The translations under genes were made by a program, and so were the position numbers. This document shows positions 1 to 6,309 of a stretch of 11,020 bases of DNA, in pieces (the stretch's first letter is position 1; each line of letters begins with the position of its first letter). The stretch covers positions 1 through 11,020 of the forward strand of contig JASJEI010000074.1 in assembly GCA_030064795.1 (NCBI GenBank). The letters are read 5' to 3'. Below the pieces are notes generated by a model that saw nothing but the letters and a program-made list of their open reading frames with translations, was not told the DNA's origin and made no database searches. The stretch comes from Pleurocapsa sp. MO_226.B13 (GTDB lineage: Bacteria > Cyanobacteriota > Cyanobacteriia > Cyanobacteriales > Xenococcaceae).

Positions 1-1
1 C

Positions 2-124
2 CTGATGTCATCGGCAGGGATTTTGGACAAAATTCCTCGGTCAGAGGAAAATTCGCGAGCAAAAACTCGTGAATTAGCTCGAGTTTTTGCTCAAATTGGA
101 AGTCACTTTGTTAACCCACCTTGA
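2..124 (+). CDS. 3' end of an unidentified protein (partial, 5' end outside window)
   Basis: An open frame enters from the left edge and ends at TGA 122-124, giving 40 residues. It begins LMSSAGILDKIPRSEEN and closes with a predicted amphipathic helix (RAKTRELARVFAQIG) and the tail SHFVNPP. The mix of residues and the absence of earlier stops suggest a real C-terminus, but 40 residues without an N-terminus cannot be assigned to a family. It converges on the LysR gene, with 22 bp between the two stop codons. A perfect 13-bp inverted repeat (57-92) lies inside this frame, which is unusual for coding DNA and lowers my confidence a little. I give no function. Confidence 0.5.
   Translation: MMSSAGILDKIPRSEENSRAKTRELARVFAQIGSHFVNPP
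57..92. repeat. Perfect 13-bp inverted repeat, 10-nt spacer
   Basis: GAGCAAAAACTCG (57-69) is the exact reverse complement of CGAGTTTTTGCTC (80-92), separated by 10 nt. As RNA it would form a strong hairpin about 30 nt before the stop codon of the partial gene. No T-run follows the right arm, so it is not a textbook intrinsic terminator. It could be a transcript-end structure, a protein-binding site or a chance result of helix-coding codons. Confidence 0.7.
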
Positions 125-146
125 AAGGGCTGCCCTAAAGGGTTTA

Positions 147-1046
147 CTACGAACCTAACTTTTGCTCGCGATCGAGGTTTTGAAACAAACAATTTTCCAG
201 AAAGTTAGATAAAGCCAAAGATTGGTGTTCTTGGTGCCAAACTGCGGTGATTTCGAGAAGAGGAACGGGTTCTACCAAAGGACGGTAGACAACTTTAGCA
301 CTATGTCGTCTCTGAGAACTAGCAGCTATTAAGGAAATCCCCATACCAGATTCTACCAAACGCAACTGAACTTCTGGAGGACTAGCCTCTTGAATAGTCT
401 TGGGCTGAAAACCCGCTTGAGTACACAATTGGATAATTTGCTCGCGGACATCGGGTTTAAGATCTTGAGGACAGAGTATAAAAGTCTCCCTATAAAGCGA
501 TCGCAATTCGATCTTTTCTTGTCGAACCAAATGATGATTGGGTGGTAATACTACTGCTAGAGGTTCGCTCAAAATAGTGAGGCTGTCGAGTTCTGGTTTC
601 GCAATAGGTGCATAACAAAAGCCTATGTCGATCTGATGCTCTAGAAGTGCTTGAATCTGTCTTGCTTTCGACATTTCTATTAAATCTACCAGATGCTCTA
701 AATGCTGTTGGCGAAACTTTTGAATTAACTCTGGTAAAACGCGATCGAAAGCACAAATAGAAAATCCAATAGTTAATTTACTCGGAGTTGGCGATCGCTT
801 TACCGCATTTACTGCTCGTTGTGCTTGATCTAACGTTAGTCTGGCTTCATTTAAAAATGCTTTTCCAGCTTCTGTAAGAGAAACACTTCTTTTTGTGCGA
901 TGAAATAATTCTACTCCCAATTCGGTTTCTAGCTGACGAATCTGCCTACTCAAAGGAGGCTGTTGCATATATAGCTTTTCGGCTGCACGCCTAAAATTAA
1001 GTTCTTCAGCTACCGCTACAAAATATTTAAGCTGTCGCAATTCCAT
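147..1046 (-). CDS. LysR-type transcriptional regulator (BenM/CatM/CbnR-like N-terminus)
   Basis: A 299-residue protein, the usual length for LysR regulators. Residues 1-60 are the winged helix-turn-helix: the opening MELRQLKYFVAVAEELNF, the recognition-helix region QQPPLSRQIRQLE and the wing LGVELFHRT are near-canonical. Residues 90-290 are the two-lobed effector-binding domain. The N-terminus resembles the branch containing CatM, BenM and CbnR, which control aromatic or chloroaromatic catabolism; the effector cannot be read from sequence. The gene is divergent from the dehydrogenase at 1152, with 105 bp between the start codons. An ATAC-N7-GTAT site ends within 15 bp of this gene's downstream operator edge and only 12 bp before its ATG, so it probably represses itself. 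No strong ribosome-binding site is visible. The ATG at 1046 is chosen because the family motif begins right there. Confidence 0.93.
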   Translation of the reverse strand: MELRQLKYFVAVAEELNFRRAAEKLYMQQPPLSRQIRQLETELGVELFHRTKRSVSLTEAGKAFLNEARLTLDQAQRAVNAVKRSPTPSKLTIGFSICAFDRVLPELIQKFRQQHLEHLVDLIEMSKARQIQALLEHQIDIGFCYAPIAKPELDSLTILSEPLAVVLPPNHHLVRQEKIELRSLYRETFILCPQDLKPDVREQIIQLCTQAGFQPKTIQEASPPEVQLRLVESGMGISLIAASSQRRHSAKVVYRPLVEPVPLLEITAVWHQEHQSLALSNFLENCLFQNLDREQKLGS

Positions 1047-1057
1047 AAAGACAAACT

Positions 1058-1096
1058 AATACTTATTTGGTATCAGTTTAACCAAAAATAAGTATT
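1058..1096. promoter_or_regulatory. LysR operator: two T-N11-A type sites in the divergent promoter
   Basis: Site 1 (1059-1073) is an exact ATAC-N7-GTAT. Site 2 (1081-1095) is ACCA-N7-GTAT, a half-match. Their centres are 22 bp apart, about two helical turns, so a tetramer could bind one DNA face. Seen as a whole, AATACTTATTTGGT (1058-1071) and its near reverse complement (1081-1096, two extra A) form an imperfect palindrome. ATAC-N7-GTAT is the known recognition motif of BenM/CatM-type LysR proteins. Site 1 sits near the regulator's own start, and site 2 sits towards the dehydrogenase promoter, the usual recognition/activation arrangement. Confidence 0.78.
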
Positions 1097-1151
1097 GGAC
1101 AGAATGTCTCAAGCAACTGCAAGATAAAACTTATAGCTCTCAGACAAGTTT

Positions 1152-2165
1152 ATGAAAACGATTCAGCTGGTAGATTTTGGGATCGATCGCCTTAAAATTA
1201 CCGAACAACCTCAGCCCAAACCAAAGGCAAAACAAGTACTAGTAAAGATAGAAGCGGTCTCACTTAACTATGTCGATCTATTGCTTATCAAAGGGTTGTT
1301 AAATCCTCATATACCTTTGCCATATATTCCGATTTGCGATGGTGCGGGTATTGTCGAACAGGTAGGAGAAGCAGTTACGGCATTTCAGCCTGGAGATAAG
1401 GTAGCAACTACCTTTATCCCCAATTGGGTGGATGGCGAACCTACCGCAATCAAAACTGACTATCAAACCAGACAGGGTTTAGGAAACCTTTCAGGACAAT
1501 TAAGTCAATATAAGTGTTTTGATGCGAACCAACTTATACCTATTCCGAGTAATCTGACTACCACCGAAGCTTCTACTCTACCCATAGCAGGACTTACTGC
1601 TTGGAATGCCTTAAATTATGCCGAGCTACAAGCGGAAGATACCGTATTACTACAGGGAACGGGGGGAGTATCTATTTTTGCCTTGCAATTTGCCAAAGCG
1701 CGAGGAGCAAAGATAATTATTACTTCTAGCAGTGAAGAAAAATTAGAAAAAGCACAAAACCTAGGCGCAGATTTAGCGATCGACTATAAAAATAACCCGA
1801 ATTGGGAAACCATAGTACATCAGATGACCAACGGAAAAGGCGTTGATGTAATTATTGAAACAGTAGGCGGAAGTAACTTAAGGCGATCGCTTGAGGCTCT
1901 AAAAATGGGCGGTCGTATTGCAATTATCGGCTTATTAGCTGGCTTTAAGGCAGAAATAGACGTTTTATCTTTGATACACCAACAGGCAACCATTCGGGGA
2001 CTAGAGGTAGGTGGCACTCATCAATTTGAAGCAATGAATCGAGCCATAGAAGCTTCAGATCTCCATCCCGTAATCGATCGCGTTTTACCCTTAGAACAAA
2101 CTCAAGCAGCACTAAACTATCTCGAACAAGGATTGCACTTTGGCAAGGTGGTTGTCTCTTTATAG
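1152..2165 (+). CDS. Zinc-independent MDR-family NAD(P)-dependent oxidoreductase (quinone oxidoreductase-like)
   Basis: A 337-residue cytosolic medium-chain dehydrogenase/reductase. The N-terminal GroES-like domain (about 1-130) has SLNYVD at 37-42, where zinc alcohol dehydrogenases carry a catalytic Cys, and CDGAGIVEQVG at 62-72, where they carry GHE. Both changes, with no four-Cys structural zinc loop, point to the zinc-free quinone oxidoreductase/enoyl reductase branch. The Rossmann domain carries GTGGVSIFALQFAKARGA at 169-186 for NAD(P) binding. The C-terminus returns to the catalytic domain and ends GKVVVSL, typical of the family. Expected chemistry is NAD(P)H-dependent reduction of a quinone, enone or similar electrophile; the substrate is unknown. 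It is divergent from the LysR regulator and is its most likely target. The beta-propeller gene starts 80 bp downstream and may be co-transcribed. Confidence 0.9.
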   Translation: MKTIQLVDFGIDRLKITEQPQPKPKAKQVLVKIEAVSLNYVDLLLIKGLLNPHIPLPYIPICDGAGIVEQVGEAVTAFQPGDKVATTFIPNWVDGEPTAIKTDYQTRQGLGNLSGQLSQYKCFDANQLIPIPSNLTTTEASTLPIAGLTAWNALNYAELQAEDTVLLQGTGGVSIFALQFAKARGAKIIITSSSEEKLEKAQNLGADLAIDYKNNPNWETIVHQMTNGKGVDVIIETVGGSNLRRSLEALKMGGRIAIIGLLAGFKAEIDVLSLIHQQATIRGLEVGGTHQFEAMNRAIEASDLHPVIDRVLPLEQTQAALNYLEQGLHFGKVVVSL

Positions 2166-2245
2166 GTTCTGCTAGCGCATCAACAGATTGAAGTCTGTCC
2201 CTTATCTCCCGCATTATACTCTACAGCCAATAATTTGATTTTGAT

Positions 2246-3277
2246 ATGTCTGGTCAACTAACATCAATTTCCTTTCCGCGCCGTATTTTATTGAAAACAC
2301 TTAGTTGGGTCACTATAGGTATTTTAATTGAACCAGTCAGAGCGATCGCCCAGAACAGTTTCAAGTCTTCTGATGCACGAAAGGCGATCGAATTACCTGC
2401 TGACTTTCAATATCCTAACGGCATAGCCCAAGCGGAGGATGGCACGCTTTATGTTGGTTCAGTTACTAGCGGGCAAATCCTACAAATTAGTCCCAATGGT
2501 AATATAACTCCCTTCTTTCCAGGCAGTGAATCAGTGTTTGCTGCTACCAGTTTGCGACTCGACGAACAACGAGGAATACTCTGGGGAACTTCTCCTGATT
2601 TTTTGGGCGTAGAAAATGCAGAAGGAGAAATAGTGCGTCGTCCCCATCGAGTTTTTGCTCTGGATATTGGTACGGGGGAAGTCGTGCGATCGCTTCCTCT
2701 ACCCGATAATGGATTTGGTAACGATATTGCTCTTGACAATGATGGAGGTGTTTATCTCACCGATAGTTTTCAGCCTCGCATTCACTATCTCGCTCCTAAT
2801 GCTAACCAGTTCCAGACTTGGATAGAAGATGAATTATTCCGCCCTGAGTCAGAGCAAATAGGACTAGCTGGTATTGCTCGTAATGAAGATGGTACAACTA
2901 TTGTGGGAATGTATTCCAGAGGAGATTTACTCAAGATAACTCCCCAAGTAGACAATTTTCCAAAGCTAGAAGTAATTTCTCTAGAACGCCAATTAGAAAA
3001 TCCCGATGGAATGCAGTTTGCTGCCGATGGTTCGCTGTTACTTACTGAAGGTGCAATGGAAAGTGGTAATGGTCGTCTGGTTCAGATTGATGTCTTATCT
3101 CCTAGTACTGAACCCAAACCAATTAAAACTTTAGCATCAAATTTAGCATCGCCTGTTAACCTGACTGTATCGGGTAATCAAATCTGGGTCACAGAGTCAA
3201 GTATCCGTCATCTTTTGGTGCCAGGAAAAGAAGCAGAAGTTCCCAGTCGCTTTTTTGTCCATCATTTTATCTTATAG
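2246..3277 (+). CDS. Exported SMP-30/NHL-like beta-propeller protein
   Basis: A 343-residue protein. Residues 11-17 (PRRILLK) resemble a twin-arginine signal core (RRxLLK), followed by a short hydrophobic stretch and a likely cleavage site after AIA at 33-35. The mature part has repeated blades: PNGIAQAEDGTLYVGSVTSG, GNDIALDNDGGVYLTDSF, LAGIARNEDGTTIVGMYSRG, PDGMQFAADGSLLLTEG and SPVNLTVSGNQIWVTES. These are the NHL/SMP-30 (gluconolactonase/LRE-like) pattern, about 5-6 blades. Family members are lactonases or binding scaffolds; I cannot tell which, because the metal ligands are not obvious from this reading. It probably acts in the periplasm. It lies 80 bp after the dehydrogenase on the same strand, so a shared transcript is possible but unproven. 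A small ACAGA/TCTGT hairpin (2183-2198) lies in the gap. Confidence 0.82.
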   Translation: MSGQLTSISFPRRILLKTLSWVTIGILIEPVRAIAQNSFKSSDARKAIELPADFQYPNGIAQAEDGTLYVGSVTSGQILQISPNGNITPFFPGSESVFAATSLRLDEQRGILWGTSPDFLGVENAEGEIVRRPHRVFALDIGTGEVVRSLPLPDNGFGNDIALDNDGGVYLTDSFQPRIHYLAPNANQFQTWIEDELFRPESEQIGLAGIARNEDGTTIVGMYSRGDLLKITPQVDNFPKLEVISLERQLENPDGMQFAADGSLLLTEGAMESGNGRLVQIDVLSPSTEPKPIKTLASNLASPVNLTVSGNQIWVTESSIRHLLVPGKEAEVPSRFFVHHFIL

Positions 3278-3306
3278 CTAATGCAATAAATCTACATCTC
3301 TTATAT

Positions 3307-3360
3307 TTGGTTAAAGTCCCCAGTCGGGTGATAATGAAGGTTGAATTAACCAAGTATACT
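3307..3360 (+). promoter_or_regulatory. Inverted repeat and -10-like box upstream of crtE
   Basis: TTGGTTAA (3307-3314) and TTAACCAA (3346-3353) are perfect reverse complements 31 nt apart. The right arm abuts TATACT (3355-3360), a good -10 box that would start transcription very close to the ATG at 3371. No convincing -35 at 17 bp is visible. The arms could be an operator or, if transcription starts further upstream, a leader stem. This is sequence inspection only. Confidence 0.4.
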
Positions 3361-3370
3361 TTCCTGCTGT

Positions 3371-4300
3371 ATGGTACAAGCCGACCAAAAAATAACTGAG
3401 CCAGAAACAATTGCTGCATTTGACTTAAATAGTTATCTAAAACAACAAAAAGCTCTAGTTGAAGAGGCGTTAGACCAATCAATTGCGATCGCCAGACCAG
3501 AAAAAATCTACGAAGCAATGCGCTATTCCCTGTTGGCTGGTGGTAAGCGTTTGCGCCCGATCCTTTGTTTAGCAACCTGTAGTTTAACTGGTGGCACTGT
3601 GGAGATGGCAATGCCTACTGCTTGTGCTTTAGAAATGATTCATACTATGTCGTTGATCCACGACGATCTACCAGCGATGGATAACGATGATTTTCGACGC
3701 GGTAAACCAACCAATCACAAGGTATATGGTGAGGATATTGCTATTTTGGCAGGGGATGGGCTACTGGCTTATGCTTTTGAATATGTTGCCACCCAAACTC
3801 AAAACGTCGCGCCAGAGAATATTCTAAGGGTAATAGCCTGTTTGGGTCGTACTGTGGGGGCTGCGGGTTTAGTTGGGGGACAGGTACTAGATTTAGAGTC
3901 AGAAGGGAAACCAGACATTACTGTCGAGACCTTGAGCTTTATTCACACCCACAAAACTGGAGCCTTGTTAGAAGCTTCTGTAGTTTCTGGGGCAATTTTA
4001 GCCAATGCTGCCGAGGAAGATATCGCTAGGCTCTCCAAGTATGCCCAAAATATTGGTCTGGCTTTTCAGATAATTGATGATATTTTAGATATTACGGCAA
4101 CAGACGAACAACTAGGCAAAACTGCGGGGAAAGACTTGGAGGCGCGAAAAGCTACTTACCCTAGTTTATGGGGTCTAGAAAAATCTCGTCTTCAAGCACG
4201 AGAGTTGGTTGATGATGCGATCGCCCAATTGTCAGTCTACGGTGCCGAGGCTCATCCTCTAAGAGCAGTAGCAAACTACATAGTAACTCGCGATCGCTAG
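3371..4300 (+). CDS. crtE: Geranylgeranyl diphosphate synthase
   Basis: A 309-residue trans-prenyltransferase that condenses isopentenyl diphosphate onto allylic diphosphates to give C20 GGPP, the precursor of carotenoids, phytol and quinone tails. All signature elements are present: GGKRLRP (57-63), the first Asp-rich motif DDLPAMD (98-104) followed by [24 protein letters not shown] (169-179), HKTG (194-197), the second Asp-rich motif DDILD (236-240), and GKTAGKD (249-255). The four residues between the aspartates of the first motif and the overall length fit type II bacterial/plant-like GGPP synthases and the cyanobacterial CrtE. The protein should be cytosolic. No strong ribosome-binding site precedes the ATG. 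The PAP2-like gene starts 51 bp downstream with no terminator between, so co-transcription is likely. A shorter-chain (farnesyl) product cannot be fully excluded from sequence. Confidence 0.95.
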   Translation: MVQADQKITEPETIAAFDLNSYLKQQKALVEEALDQSIAIARPEKIYEAMRYSLLAGGKRLRPILCLATCSLTGGTVEMAMPTACALEMIHTMSLIHDDLPAMDNDDFRRGKPTNHKVYGEDIAILAGDGLLAYAFEYVATQTQNVAPENILRVIACLGRTVGAAGLVGGQVLDLESEGKPDITVETLSFIHTHKTGALLEASVVSGAILANAAEEDIARLSKYAQNIGLAFQIIDDILDITATDEQLGKTAGKDLEARKATYPSLWGLEKSRLQARELVDDAIAQLSVYGAEAHPLRAVANYIVTRDR

Positions 4301-4351
4301 AAGCAAAGATTGGATAATTGATAACCTTTTTTGAGGCAAAGAAGACAAACC

Positions 4352-4819
4352 ATGCAAGAAGTTGCTGATATCTTACACAATCAGATACTAATGGTCGCAC
4401 TCTTAGCCTGTATCACTGCTCAGGGATTAAAGCTAGTTATTGACCTAATTAAAAGTCGCAAGCTAAATGTTACTTATTTGTTATCTCCTGGAGGAATGCC
4501 CAGCGCACACTCTGCCTTAGTTGGTGCATTAGCTACTAGCGTCGGTCTTACTAAAGGCTGGTCGTCTTCGGAGTTTGCGATCGCCTGTTTGTTTGCCATT
4601 ATTGTCATGTATGATGCTGCGGGAGTACGTCAAGCAGCAGGAAAACAAGCCAGAATTCTCAATCAATTGGTTGATGAATTGTTCCAAGAAGAACATAATT
4701 TCAATGAGGAAAGGCTTAAAGAATTATTAGGACATACTCCTTTTCAAGTTTTAGTCGGTCTAAGTTTGGGGATCAGTATTGCTATGGTGTTCTCTAAATA
4801 TGTTTGGGTGACTACTTAA
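4352..4819 (+). CDS. Divergent PAP2 (DUF212) family integral membrane protein
   Basis: A 155-residue membrane protein of the divergent PAP2/DUF212 family. The family signatures are present: LSPGGMPSAHSALVGAL (44-60), MYDAAGVRQAAGKQA (86-100) and KELLGHTP (123-130). Hydrophobic segments lie at about 10-30, 55-66, 76-88 and 131-148. PSAHS resembles motif 2 of PAP2 lipid phosphatases, but the full PAP2 catalytic set is not obvious, so phosphatase activity is only an inference. I start at the ATG at 4352; an in-frame TTG at 4331 would add seven residues (LRQRRQT, read as M at the start) with no family support. A purine-rich stretch (GAGG at 4333-4336) precedes the ATG. It follows crtE by 51 bp on the same strand. 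A role on prenyl or lipid phosphates would fit the neighbour but is unproven. Confidence 0.88.
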   Translation: MQEVADILHNQILMVALLACITAQGLKLVIDLIKSRKLNVTYLLSPGGMPSAHSALVGALATSVGLTKGWSSSEFAIACLFAIIVMYDAAGVRQAAGKQARILNQLVDELFQEEHNFNEERLKELLGHTPFQVLVGLSLGISIAMVFSKYVWVTT

Positions 4820-4838
4820 CATCCTCCTTCAATTACGT

Positions 4839-4963
4839 AGTGGACTGACACAGCTAATTTGAGGCATTAGATAATCTCACGCAAAGGCGCGAAGGCGCGA
4901 AGAGAGTTATTTGTTTGGCGTTGTTCAGTTGAATCTATTGAACTATTTTAAGCTTGACACGCC
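4839..4963 (+). repeat. Direct repeat, copy 1 (125 bp)
   Basis: Copy 1 of an intergenic repeat starting AGTGGACTGACACAGC. It shares two blocks with copy 2 without mismatch: 4839-4897 (59 nt) and 4900-4950 (51 nt). It contains the GCG-rich tract CGCAAAGGCGCGAAGGCGCGAAG (centred on 4890; shown in shortened form as CGCAAAGGCGCGAAG) and a near-palindrome AGTTGAATCTATTGAACT (4927-4944). The last 13 nt (AGCTTGACACGCC) differ from copy 2. There is no reading frame of note, and it lies directly after the PAP2-like gene. It looks like a dispersed cyanobacterial intergenic element. Confidence 0.85.
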
Positions 4964-5102
4964 AGTGGACTGACACAGCTAATTTGAGGCATTAGATAAT
5001 CTCACGCAAAGGCGCGAAGGCGTTTATCCTCGAATGAGGGCAAAGAGAGTTATTTGTTTGGCGTTGTTCAGTTGAATCTATTGAACTATTTTAGGCGTGT
5101 CA
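4955..5102. mobile_element. Possible MITE-like unit with 9-bp terminal inverted repeats
   Basis: TGACACGCC (4955-4963) and GGCGTGTCA (5094-5102) are perfect reverse complements that bracket copy 2, defining a 148-bp unit with no coding capacity. The pairing does not extend inward, and I see no target-site duplication, so the mobile reading is weak. Copy 1 lacks the left terminal repeat. Confidence 0.35.
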
Positions 5103-5106
5103 TTCC
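4964..5106 (+). repeat. Direct repeat, copy 2 (143 bp, with 20-nt hairpin replacement)
   Basis: Copy 2 abuts copy 1. It matches at 4964-5022 and 5043-5093, but where copy 1 has CG it holds 20 nt (5023-5042) containing the small hairpin CCTC-GAAT-GAGG (5028-5039). Its tail (GGCGTGTCATTCC) begins with the reverse complement of the end of copy 1. The two copies being otherwise identical points to recent duplication or gene conversion. Confidence 0.85.
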
Positions 5107-5292
5107 AGTAGTAGGAAAATATGTTGAGCAGCAGGATCGACCCTTGCTCGATAAACCACGTCCGTAATTCATGAGAGACTGCATACTTTGTTTAATTTAA
5201 ATTGACAAATGACAAAAAACCAATAGCTTTTGATATTTCAGATTACTTTTGCAGAAGTCTAATATTTTTGGTTCAAGACCGAAAGCTTCTAG
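5107..5292. other. Gene-free stretch after the repeats; no supported feature
   Basis: This 186-bp stretch lies between the direct repeats and the stop codon of the SRPBCC-like gene. It holds only very short frames, an AT-rich part with TTGACAAATGACAAAA (around 5203) and a weak GAGCA/TGCTC inverted repeat (around 5124-5147). I see no RNA gene or terminator that I can support. Confidence 0.5.
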
Positions 5293-5694
5293 CTAATCTT
5301 TAGTTTCTTGACTCGAACTAAGGTTACTGAGATACTGACGCAGACTAAATAAACTAAAAGTTTGTCCGAGGTTTAGTGGTAAAGCCGAAACACCTTCCAA
5401 ACGAGATTGCAACCAACCATCACCCCAACGCCACTCGTGATAGCCATCGATACCTTTACTCAACAACAGACGCAGACAGTTATCTTCGACGGTTTCTACT
5501 TGGTGTTCGATTTCAACTAATCCCAAAGAACTAATAAAAGTATCTCCTGCCTTTAGTTTCCCCGATAAACAAGTAAAATTCTGAGGCCACATCCACTGTT
5601 TTAGGCGATCGCTTTCTAGTAGACTGTCTCTAATGGTTTTTTCTGAAGCATTCACTTCAATTCGCAAGTTGCTTTGCTGAAAACTTCCTAACAT
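5293..5694 (-). CDS. Small SRPBCC/START-like domain protein
   Basis: A 133-residue soluble protein without signal peptide or membrane segment. The layout is that of a short SRPBCC (Bet v1/START-like) domain: a first strand LRIEVNASEKTIRDSLLES, then WMWPQNF, a strand pair GKLKAGDTFISSLGLVEIEHQVETVEDNCLRLLLSKGIDGYHEWRWGDGW, and a C-terminal helix FSLFSLRQYLSNL. I give this by pattern (initial strand, helix pair, antiparallel sheet, long C-terminal helix), so family assignment is moderate. Such domains bind hydrophobic ligands, and no ligand is inferable. It is transcribed divergently from the VOC gene across a 125-bp region with a perfect inverted repeat. The ATG at 5694 is the only good start. 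Confidence 0.7.
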   Translation of the reverse strand: MLGSFQQSNLRIEVNASEKTIRDSLLESDRLKQWMWPQNFTCLSGKLKAGDTFISSLGLVEIEHQVETVEDNCLRLLLSKGIDGYHEWRWGDGWLQSRLEGVSALPLNLGQTFSLFSLRQYLSNLSSSQETKD

Positions 5695-5745
5695 ATATGA
5701 TGCTACTTTCCTATATCGATGAGAGTGGATTCAACTTTATTGTAT

Positions 5746-5769
5746 AAATGTTAGCTAAAAATAACATTT
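5746..5769. promoter_or_regulatory. Perfect 8-bp inverted repeat in the divergent promoter region
   Basis: AAATGTTA (5746-5753) and TAACATTT (5762-5769) are exact reverse complements with an 8-nt spacer, between the divergent SRPBCC-like and VOC genes. The minus strand reads TATACA across the left edge, a possible -10 for the SRPBCC-like gene. The position suits an operator, but no regulator is known. Confidence 0.45.
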
Positions 5770-5819
5770 CACCGACGATCTCAACTGCGGGGGTTATTTT
5801 AAAATAAAACAAAAAGACC

Positions 5820-6278
5820 ATGCTCAAACAATTAGAATCCCCAGGTATTGCGGTTGGTAGTTTAAGACAGGTACATCACATTGCTTTCAACGTTAAGGAC
5901 ATGGAAGCATCACGGCATTTCTATGGCAAAGTCTTAGGTTTACACGAGCTTGAGGGAGAAGAAGTACCTTCAACCCTAATCGAATTAAAAGCAGCTGGAA
6001 AAGTTACTAATTTTAGAACTCCCGACGGTACGATTATCGATTTATTTGCCGAACCAGAACTCTCTCCTCCCCACCCCGATCCCAACCAACAGTTTACTAG
6101 GGCAAATCATTTAGCCTTTGATATCGCTCCCGAACTCTTTGACGAGGCAGTTAAAATTATCAAGCAAAATCAAATTGCGATTGCTTCGGATGTAGTAACT
6201 CGCCCTACAGGTAGGGGTTTTTATTTTTACGATCCAGATGGTTTTATGCTCGAAATTCGCTGCGATCCTTTACCTTAA
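5820..6278 (+). CDS. VOC-superfamily protein (glyoxalase/dioxygenase fold)
   Basis: A 152-residue cytosolic protein of the vicinal oxygen chelate superfamily, with two beta-alpha-beta-beta-beta modules: VHHIAFNVKDMEASRHFYGKVLGL (18-41) and NHLAFDIAPELFDEAVKII (96-114), ending YFYDPDGFMLEIRC (135-148). Likely metal ligands are H20, H97 and E145, with an acidic residue near 74-78 (DLFAEPE) as the fourth. These positions suit glyoxalase I, fosfomycin-resistance or extradiol-dioxygenase-type chemistry; the substrate cannot be told. YDPDG before the last ligand is the usual family turn. It heads a co-directional row with the M48 protease (31 bp later) and the cupredoxin. The start ATG at 5820 follows a weak purine run (AAAAAGA). 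Confidence 0.88.
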   Translation: MLKQLESPGIAVGSLRQVHHIAFNVKDMEASRHFYGKVLGLHELEGEEVPSTLIELKAAGKVTNFRTPDGTIIDLFAEPELSPPHPDPNQQFTRANHLAFDIAPELFDEAVKIIKQNQIAIASDVVTRPTGRGFYFYDPDGFMLEIRCDPLP

Positions 6279-6309
6279 TATATAGACTTATTTTTTTGAG
6301 ACTTTTGTA

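Noticed and set aside
126..136. AGGGCTGCCCT palindrome between the partial gene and the LysR stop
   Set aside because: The stem is 4 bp with a 3-nt loop and no T-run, so it is too weak to call a terminator.
3267..3611. Minus-strand frame of 114 codons over the start of crtE
   Set aside because: It is antisense to conserved crtE codons, with low-complexity content and no family features; a shadow frame.
4331..4351. In-frame TTG start adding seven residues to the PAP2-like protein
   Set aside because: The added residues are charged and not family-like, and the ATG at 4352 begins at the expected place before the first membrane helix.
4880..4905. GCG-rich tract in the direct repeats considered as a CRISPR or tandem array
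   Set aside because: There are only two copies, no spacers of regular length and no cas genes; it fits an intergenic repeat better.
5086..5184. Minus-strand frame of 32 residues overlapping the end of repeat copy 2
   Set aside because: It is short, runs through the inverted-repeat end into repeat sequence, has no ribosome-binding site, and I recognise no family.
5195..5225. TTGACA-containing AT-rich stretch considered as a promoter
   Set aside because: No -10 at suitable spacing and no + strand gene for 600 bp; resembles common AT-rich short repeats.
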